The position numbers and the translations under genes were made by a program. A model generated the notes under the pieces. The model had not been told where the DNA came from. It saw only the letters and a list, made by a program, of their open reading frames with translations, and did not search any database. DNA of 64,000 nt from Ambrosia x helenae (taxonomy: Eukaryota > Streptophyta > Magnoliopsida > Asterales > Asteraceae): positions 1,302,001 through 1,366,000 of the forward strand of contig CM061231.1 of assembly GCA_030844895.1 (NCBI GenBank). The letters run 5' to 3'. Each line of letters begins with the position of its first letter. Position 1 is the stretch's first letter. This document shows positions 57,184 through 64,000 of this stretch, piece by piece.

Positions 57184-58000
57184 GTGGACGGGGCGCTACC
57201 AGAATTCGGCACGGGTACCCCAATATCAGCACGGTAACACCGCCGTCATCCGTGCTGGTAGGGGTCCCGTGAACCGTTTTCTGATTCTTGTTACCGTGCT
57301 GGTAACCATTAATAATAATTGCAACGGTCGATTTTTAGTATTTATTTTATTACTTTTTTGACCGTTTGAATGAATTTATTATAAAACAGTAACAATTTTT
57401 TGAGTGTTAATTTAGTATAAAACCAAATCCAATTTTTATCTTTAAGTTGATCACAAATGGCAAACCAAAACCCAAACCCAAATCCAAATCCAATCCCGCC
57501 CCCGCTAAATCGTGTGCGACAACCAATCTAGAACTTGGAGGACGAACTCGCCTTGGTGAATAGCTATATCGCTATTTAAGAGCAAGGACCCGAGCGAACG
57601 CAAAGTTTTTGGAAAGTGGTTGTCACAAGATTCAATGAACAAATGGGTGAAAACAATCGTTCAACGGAAGTGATATATGGAAAGTTTGTATCTTTAAAGT
57701 CGAAGTGTGTAGTATTTCAACAATTATTCGTTAATGCGATGGACGCCAATTCGGGGTTAAACGAAGATGAATTGATTGAAGAAGCCCGTAACCAATACCG
57801 AAACATATACACAATGATAACTACCCGAGGGTCGTGGTTTGGAGAGCTATGAGAGGACGTTTTATAATATAGCCGTGTTTCTACTATTTATTTACGTTTT
57901 TAAATAATGGTTTGATGTCATGTATTGATGTTATTTTATGGAATATTATGTAATTTTATTTTATTTAGTTTAATAATATGTTTAATTAATGTTTCTTTAA
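57184..58000 (+). pseudogene. PIF/Harbinger ORF1-like (Myb/SANT-type) relic
   Basis: The frame from 57457 reads 'MANQNPNPNPNPNPIPPP', then after a stop 'NLEDELALVNSYIAI', a second stop, and from about 57600 'FWKVVVTRFNEQMGENNRST' to 'SLNEDELIEEARNQY'-like sequence and a stop at 57850. This order (E-D-x-L-V-x-S-Y, F-W-x-x-V, then 'A...Y') is that of the Myb/trihelix-like protein encoded beside Harbinger transposases. Two in-frame stops show decay. A GC-rich start 'gggtggacggggcgc' near 57187 may be its left end. No transposase is present, so the element is non-autonomous. Confidence 0.6.
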
Positions 58001-58259
58001 AAAATAATAAAAAATAAAGATTTCAGTGAAGTGAATCAGTTAAGTGTTGCCTACAAAAAAGTGTTTCAGTGAAGTAAATCAGTGAAGTGATGTGGCAGTG
58101 CAAGATTGGTTAAAATCAGTTATGTGAAAACATGAATCTAGTTGAGCCCCTTTAGGCCTAATGGGTATGCCACAAGACACTAGGTAAGACCTTTCCACAT
58201 CTTGATTTACCTTCATAAGATTTTTTCCTCTCATGTGCAAGATACATGCACTTCTTCCC

Positions 58260-58460
58260 ACAAATTTTAAACGTTAAATACTTTTATACACGACATTTTT
58301 TTAAAAAAAAATACACCAAATTAATGAACGTTTATTATCTTTCCAACAACTATCAAAGTGTTATAAAAAATGACTTTTTTTATTGAGTTTTTGTTCTTGA
58401 AGAAAAAAAAAACACAATGTGTTGAGGTAATTCATTAATCATGTCTAGGCAAGTCACTAA
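58260..58460 (+). mobile_element. Helitron-family fragment
   Basis: 'ttaatgaacgtttattatc', 'tttccaac' and 'gaggtaattcattaatcatg' match the inner part of the Helitrons at 59901 and (inverted) 50870-51190. No ends are present. Confidence 0.6.
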
Positions 58461-58796
58461 TTATGTTAAAATATCATATATGTTTTTGAACCTACTATTA
58501 CATATAAGAACCCGCTAACTACATATATATTCACAGATATAGTCGTCTTAGTAAGTGTCTAATTTCTTTTATTTTATAGAAAGAAAGTTGATGACATTTT
58601 TTTTCAGCAACAAAGTTGATGACAGATCATTGTTAATTAAGTACGTAATGTGCATGGCTATTGAATTGTGTAATGTTAAAAAATGAAGCTTTGAAAACAT
58701 GTAAATATTGATATACATACATATAAATTTCATCAACAACATGTATATATATCTAACATATACCTTTCATATACAGTCTTAACTAAAATAAAATAA

Positions 58797-59200
58797 AAAA
58801 GTGCACACGTAGAATTAAAAGTAGGTTTTATGAGTTATCGAGGGTTGATCCTATACAATTTTTTTTTCTAAAAAAATGACTTATTCCTTTTACGATACAC
58901 ACATTTTGTCACTTCATATTAAATTTGTCTATCCTAGTAACCTTCCGGGAGATAATCTAGTATGTATATATAATGAATGAAAAAGCAGCCTACTTATTTG
59001 TGAAAATTATGTAAAAGGTTATTTATATTATTATTACTAGTTTATCTTTCGGAAGTTTTTTGAGATAGACAAATCTAATATAAAGTGACAAAAATATATG
59101 TATCATAAAAAGAATAGGTCGTTTTTAAAAAAAAATTCTAAAAAATAACACTTAATAACTCATAAAACCTTACTTTTAATTCTATGTGTGCACCTTATGC
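58797..59200. repeat. Inverted repeat, arms about 150 bases
   Basis: 58797-58945 and 59040-59200 are imperfect inverted copies: 'gtgcacacgtagaattaaaa' against 'ttttaattctatgtgtgcac', and 'attaaatttgtctatc' against 'gatagacaaatctaat'. The loop is about 95 bases. A further fragment of the arm is near 61970-62020. Probably a MITE or fold-back; no duplication was identified. Confidence 0.7.
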
Positions 59201-59659
59201 TCGAGTGAAATCTATGTACCTCTTTGTCACTTCCTCAAGACACTTTAAAACTGCGATGTGAATCTGGTAAAAAACAACAAAATTAGTATTAAATAATATG
59301 TCATATTAATAATAAGAGATTCTGATTTGTAAAGGGAGCATGTATAAAAGAATAATATACATATTCAGTATTTATAAATATTATTGATCAAATTCTTAAG
59401 TATTGATTATTATGCATCTAGTCATCTAGATGTAGCTTAAAATATTTAAGATCAAATTTTTCATTCCCTTTTACATAAACAAGAATTCTAGAGTAAATAC
59501 CCCAATAAAAAAATGTGCACATGGTTGTCCTTTCAAACAAGGAAATGTCAAAAACGCACCTTAGAGTAGCTCTGTTTAGAAAACGTAATGGAAGCATGCA
59601 TGCTCAACAATCATATGAGATATTTAAGGGTAAAAGATTCGAAAATATCTATTAATTAG

Positions 59660-59900
59660 GTTTTATCCCGGAAGTGCCCAGGGTTAAAAAATATAACCAT
59701 TCTAATAATACTAATACTAATATTAATAATTATTACTCTTGTAATTAAATAAATAAAAAAATAACTTTGCTATAAGGTGACACCATGTGTTGCAGTGTTG
59801 CGCGATTCTTTCTTCTAGTTTCTCTTGATGAAGTATACCTATCCATCTTTAGAAGAGTAAAATTTCAATGATAGCATGACCATTGGGCTAAATTTCAACA
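59660..59900 (-). mobile_element. Inverted Helitron 3' fragment
   Basis: 'atcccggaagtgcccagggt' is a degraded hairpin, followed by sequence that is the inverse of 60400-60620 ('ggtgacaccatgtgttgcag', 'tttctcttgatgaagtata'). CTAG is missing. It directly precedes the complete element at 59901, so the two form an inverted pair. Confidence 0.65.
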
Positions 59901-60899
59901 TCTATTAATATATATAAAAAGAATTGAACATTGCTGACGTGGCGTGCAATGGTGCCTTCAACCTTTTCATGAAACTGCCACGTGGCATCATCATTGAAAG
60001 ATTTTAGTGTTTTTGAATTATTTCCTTTTTTAATTAAAAAAAAGATAAACATAAAACCCTAAATTTATATCTCTATCTCTCAATTCTCAATTACTAAAAT
60101 TAAATTGAGTTATTTTAGGAAAAAATAATTTAAAAACAAATTTAATTTTTTCTCTCTTATGTTACTCCCATAATTTTTAAACATTAATATCTTTTATATT
60201 CGAGATTTTTTAAATAAAAAAATTACACCAAATTAACGAGCGTTTTATTATCTTTCCAACGAGTACCATAGTGCTATATAAAAAACGGAGAAAAAAACGA
60301 CTATTTTTTGTGGGGTTATGTTCATACAGAAAAAAAAAAACACAAAGTGTTCAGGTTATTCATTAATCATGTTTTTTCTTTTAAACCAGTTCTTATCTAC
60401 GATGTTGAAATTCAGCCCAATCGCCATGCTATCATTGGAATTTTACTCTTCTAAAGATGGATATGTATACTTCATCAAGAGAAGCTAGGAGAAAGAATCG
60501 CGCAACACTGCAACACATGGTGTCACCTTATAGCAATGTTATTTTTTATTTATTTATTGACAAGATTAATAATTATTACTATTAGTATTAGAATTATTAG
60601 AATGGTTATATTTTTCAACCCCCATCATGCATTCTACATCTATATAAGTCAAAGTCAAATTGTAACATATTATAAATTACGTGAAGATGATTATATGTTG
60701 AAGGTTATTCTTTTAATACTGTATTATGTTTAATATGGTTTATGCTTTTATTTTTTTTTTTAACTTTTTAAATAAATGTTTTTTTAACTAATATTGATTA
60801 TGTTTAAGTTATTTACTCTTTTTGTGATTTGAGTTTTCTTCTTTTATTAAATCATATTAATTTTTTCAACCCCGGGACCTTCCCGGGGTAATCAGCTAG
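59901..60899 (+). mobile_element. Complete non-autonomous Helitron, 999 bases
   Basis: Begins 'tctattaatatatataaa' directly after A and ends with a perfect 8-base-stem hairpin (ccccggga / tcccgggg, 60870-60888), seven bases, and CTAG (60896-60899) directly before T. Insertion between A and T, a 5' TC, the 3' hairpin and CTRR are the defining Helitron features. It encodes no Rep/helicase. It carries G-box-like 'gccacgtggca' near its 5' end (about 59979). It is the best reference copy for the many relatives between 50 and 62.5 kb. Confidence 0.9.
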
Positions 60900-61037
60900 T
60901 TGTATATAAGAACTTGTTTTAAAAGAAAAAACATGATTAATGAATAACCTGAACACTTTGTGTTTTTTTTCCTGTATAAACAAAACCCCATAAAAAATAG
61001 TCGTTTTTTTTCTCCGTTTTTTATATAGCACTATAGT

Positions 61038-61925
61038 GCTCGTTGGAAAGATAATAAAACACTCGTTAATTTGGTGTAATTTTTTTCTTTAAAAATCTCG
61101 TATATAAAAGATATTGGCGTTTAAAAATGATGGGAGGAAACATTAGAGAGAAAAATCTAAATTTGTTTTTAAATTATTAAAGAGATTAGGGTTAGATAAG
61201 TGTAATAGAATGGATGAAAACAAAATAAAATAAAAAATTAAAAACTCTCACCTCAACGTGCCACGTGACACATTCAAAGGAGGGTTGAGGCCTCCATTGA
61301 ATATCACCTCATCAATATTCAATTCTATGGTGCTCGTTGGAAAGATAATAAAACGCTCGTTAATTTGGTGTAATTTTTTTCTTTAAAAAATCTCGTATAT
61401 AAAAGATATTAACGTTTAAAAATGATGGGAGGAAACATTAGAGAGAAAAATCTAAATTTGTTTTTAAATTCTTAAAGAGATTAGGGTTAGATAAGTGTAG
61501 GGGAATGGATGAAAACAAAATAAAATAAAAAATAAATTAAAAACTCTCACCTCAACGTGCCACGTGGCACATTCAAAGGAGGGTTGAGGCCTCCATTGAA
61601 TGTCGCCTCATCACTATTCAATTCTATGGTACTCGTTGGAAAGATAATAAAACGCCCGTTAATTTGGTGTAATTTTTTTCTTTAAAAAATCTCGTATATA
61701 AAAGATATTAACGTTTAAAAATGATGGGAGGAAACATTAGAGAGAAAAATTTAAATTTGTTTTTAAATTCTTAAAGAAATTAGGGTTAGATAAGTGTAGG
61801 AGAATTGATGAAAACAAAATAAAAAAAATAAATTAAAAACTCTCACCTCAACGTGCCACGTGACACATTCAAAGGAGGGTTGAGGCCTCCATTGAATGTC
61901 ACCTCATCGATATCCAATTCTTTTA
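61038..61925 (-). repeat. Tandem array of three Helitron-derived units, about 295-299 bases each
   Basis: Units start at 61038, 61332 and 61631 with '(g/a)ctcgttggaaagataata'. Each ends after 'aaaggagggttgaggcctcc' and a 'caattct' motif. Copies are highly similar, with differences such as 'ccacgtgacac' versus 'ccacgtggcac'. The unit corresponds to the 5' part of the local Helitrons in inverse orientation. The first unit continues upstream into further Helitron-like sequence from about 60905. Confidence 0.88.
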
Positions 61926-62279
61926 TTATAAGTTAGAGATTAGAGATTTTTACTATATCACATTATATTCCGGAAGCTTTCTGAAACTGATAAATTTAAT
62001 GTGAAGTGATAAAATGTCTGTTATAATATAACAAAGAAATTAATGTACTACAATATAAAAAAACAACAATTTTAACTAGGTGAATAAAAATGAAAATGTA
62101 TATTAAAAAAAATGTACGTTTGGATGGGAAGCAGAGGCAGAAGCAACCATTGCAGGGCGTATTTGAGGCAGTGGTCTTGAAGGTATGACTTTTTTTTTTT
62201 TTTGAAAACACTGTTTTAACCTATTCTACTGTGAAGGAAAATAGAATTCCTATTATTGATTTTAGCATGATTAGTGACT

Positions 62280-62480
62280 TGTCTAAACATGATTAATGAA
62301 TTACCTGAACACGTTATGTGTTTTTTTCCTTTATGAACAAAAACCCACTATAAAAAGTCATTTTTTTCGTTTTTTGTATAACATTATGGTACTCATTGGA
62401 AAGATAATTAAACGCTCGTTAATTTGGTGTTTTTTTTCAAAATCTCATATATATTAATGTTTAAAAATTGTGGAGGCCAG
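62280..62480 (-). mobile_element. Helitron-family fragment
   Basis: 'aaacatgattaatgaatta', 'ggtactcattggaaagat' and 'cgctcgttaatttggtg' match the inner part of the elements at 50249-51917. No termini are visible. Confidence 0.6.
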
Positions 62481-62703
62481 ATAAACATGAGATAGAAAAA
62501 GACTTTTGAAGAGAAATAAAGGGTGTGAGTGCCTAATCTAATACCATGTCACACACCATGCTTTCATTTATTATATACATAAATTGTAGTGAATTTGAGC
62601 ATTTAAAAATCTATGAAATGTTATACACAGATTTATACAAGCATTGCTTCTATATTATGTGTTTACAGAAATTGTTTTCGGTACTTTTGTTGCATATTTA
62701 TAA

Positions 62704-63437
62704 GGGGTTGGCTAAATGCACTCCCTTTTATTACTTTTTACACTCCCTTTCTAAAAATAACCGTTTATAAGTTTTCAAATTTCACCCCTTAAAAAAAAGA
62801 ATTTTTACACTTGATCCCTCCATGCTAGAAGAACTGCTGCTTCTGTGAAGGCTCAACGTTTTATCATTTATGTTCGACAACGGAGACGGTGTTCACATCG
62901 GAATTATCCGCATGAGGCTTCAGATTCCGACGAAGCAGTTACCGACGGAGTGGAGTAGAGAGAGATCAGGGAGAGGGTTGTCATTATCTCTGTTTTGTTT
63001 CAAGTTTTAAGCAATATTTCTGTGGGTCGGCCCGTTGGATTGGTGGTTGCGTCGCACCACCACCGTCACTGAAGATAGGTGAAAAGTAAATGGTTTTTTA
63101 ATGGTGCTATAAAATGGTGGTTGTAGTGAAGCCGTAAAGCCAGACATTTATGCAGTATAAATTATGGAAGACTTGTGTTTTTGATTTTTTTGTTTGCTTT
63201 TGTCTAGTGGGGATGTTTGGTTTTGTTTACCTGGTTTATAACAAGTATATTAAAAATTCAATTCAAAATTCATGTTATGGGAACATGATAAACCAGTAAA
63301 AATAATTAGGGATGTATCTTAATGCAATTTTTTTAATAAAGTGAAAATATAAGGTTTGATTGTTTTTTTTAAAAACATTAAGGGGGGAGTGCAACCAGTA
63401 AAAATAAAAAAAAAAGGGAGTGCATTTAGCAACACCC
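62704..63437. mobile_element. Mutator-like non-autonomous transposon, 734 bases
   Basis: A nine-base duplication 'tatttataa' flanks it perfectly (62695-62703 and 63438-63446). Ends 'ggggttggctaaatgcactc' and 'gagtgcatttagcaacaccc' are inverted repeats, continued by 'tttttacactccc' / 'ggggggagtgcaacc'. Nine-base duplications are typical of the Mutator superfamily. The interior at about 62815-63110 is GC-richer than its surroundings and contains an open stretch with coding character, possibly a captured gene fragment. No transposase. Confidence 0.82.
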
Positions 63438-63644
63438 TATTTATAAATGTTTTATGAGAAAGATTTAAATGCAGATATTTTAGGTGCATTTATAACACAG
63501 GAGTTTTCCAAAAAAAGGAAAAAGATCCATAAAAGAAGAACAATTAACAAATATTTTCATAAGGTTTTTATAGGCGCCCAAATCAGTTTTCTTTGTAACC
63601 ATTCCCTTGTTACATATATGCTTTTTAGTTCATTTAAAATGTTT

Positions 63645-64000
63645 TAGGGTTTGTCAATGGCTCCCCAACAGAAGATTTCAAGCTGGAAAGAGGGTTAAGG
63701 CAGGGTGATCCGCTCTCTCCTTTCCTCTTCATCCTTGCTATAGAGGCACTCAATGTAATGATGGCGAAAGCCAAACATGCTGGTCTATTCAGAGGCTTTA
63801 AATTATAGAGGCCATATGGAGTCTCTGTCAATGATGATGATCTTACAGTTGCAGCCGAGGCCTTGCATTGTAAACTGGAACTTTTCCATTCCAGTACCTT
63901 GGTTTAGTTATCGGTGAGAACATGAAAAAGATTGCTAGTTGGAAGTTGGTAATTGATCGTTTCAATAAAAGGCTATCTAATTGGAAAGCTAGACACATGT
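63645..64000 (+). pseudogene. LINE reverse transcriptase fragment at the window edge
   Basis: The + strand reads 'GFVNGSPTEDFKLERGLRQG' and 'DPLSPFLFILAIEAL', the fingers/palm part of plant L1-type reverse transcriptases. Then 'YLGLVIGENMKK' and 'DRFNKRLSNWKA', from the part after the catalytic centre, follow. The segment with the catalytic Asp-Asp is deleted or scrambled near 63820-63880 and several frame breaks are present. It continues beyond the window. Confidence 0.88.

Overview
The window looks like nuclear DNA of a flowering plant. Genes are split by AT-rich introns, the sequence between genes is dominated by LTR retrotransposons, Helitrons, SINEs, LINE fragments and small DNA transposons, and one fragment of the plastid gene ycf1 is embedded in it. 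Several repeats (GC-rich Helitron-like hairpin ends, a Cassandra-type 5S LTR) would fit a eudicot, perhaps Asteraceae; that placement is inference from general impression and was not tested.

Three host genes can be read through. (1) ERCC1 (2761-6878, + strand, 9 exons), the small subunit of the XPF-ERCC1 repair nuclease; it is intact except for an apparent one-base deletion in exon 1. (2) A Miro-type mitochondrial Rho GTPase (8651-20806, + strand, 13 exons) with two GTPase domains and two EF hands. It ends without the usual C-terminal membrane anchor. (3) A receptor-like/RLCK-type serine/threonine kinase (43048-40383, - strand, 6 exons) with one N-terminal membrane segment. A decayed bHLH gene (54504-53804, -), a PIF/Harbinger transposase relic (7168-8506) and a Harbinger ORF1-like relic (57184-58000) are pseudogenes.

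Layout: 1-2640, tandem repeats and a Helitron end in front of ERCC1; 2761-6878, ERCC1; 7168-8506, Harbinger relic; 8651-20806, Miro, whose introns hold a Cassandra solo LTR (intron 2) and an old antisense Copia element (intron 5) that itself contains the ycf1 fragment; 21015-27337, a young, nearly complete Copia element just behind Miro; 27.3-36.9 kb, low-complexity DNA, a CACTA-like end, a SINE with perfect target-site duplication and a fold-back element; 36.9-39.5 kb, a rearranged non-autonomous Copia element followed by another SINE; 40.4-43.0 kb, the kinase; 43.4-48.0 kb, small TIR elements including two hAT copies with perfect 8-bp duplications; 48.0-62.5 kb, a dense field of related non-autonomous Helitrons, some chimeric or tandem, with SINE, LINE and pseudogene pieces; 62.7-63.4 kb, a Mutator-like element; and a LINE reverse transcriptase fragment at the right edge.

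The genes do not form a pathway together. I found no convincing new multi-gene system. The most unusual items are the Miro gene without a visible tail anchor, the exon-1 frameshift of ERCC1, the plastid-in-Copia-in-intron nesting, the Helitron chimeras and tandem array, and the rearranged Copia element that keeps a 370-codon open frame without recognisable catalytic motifs.
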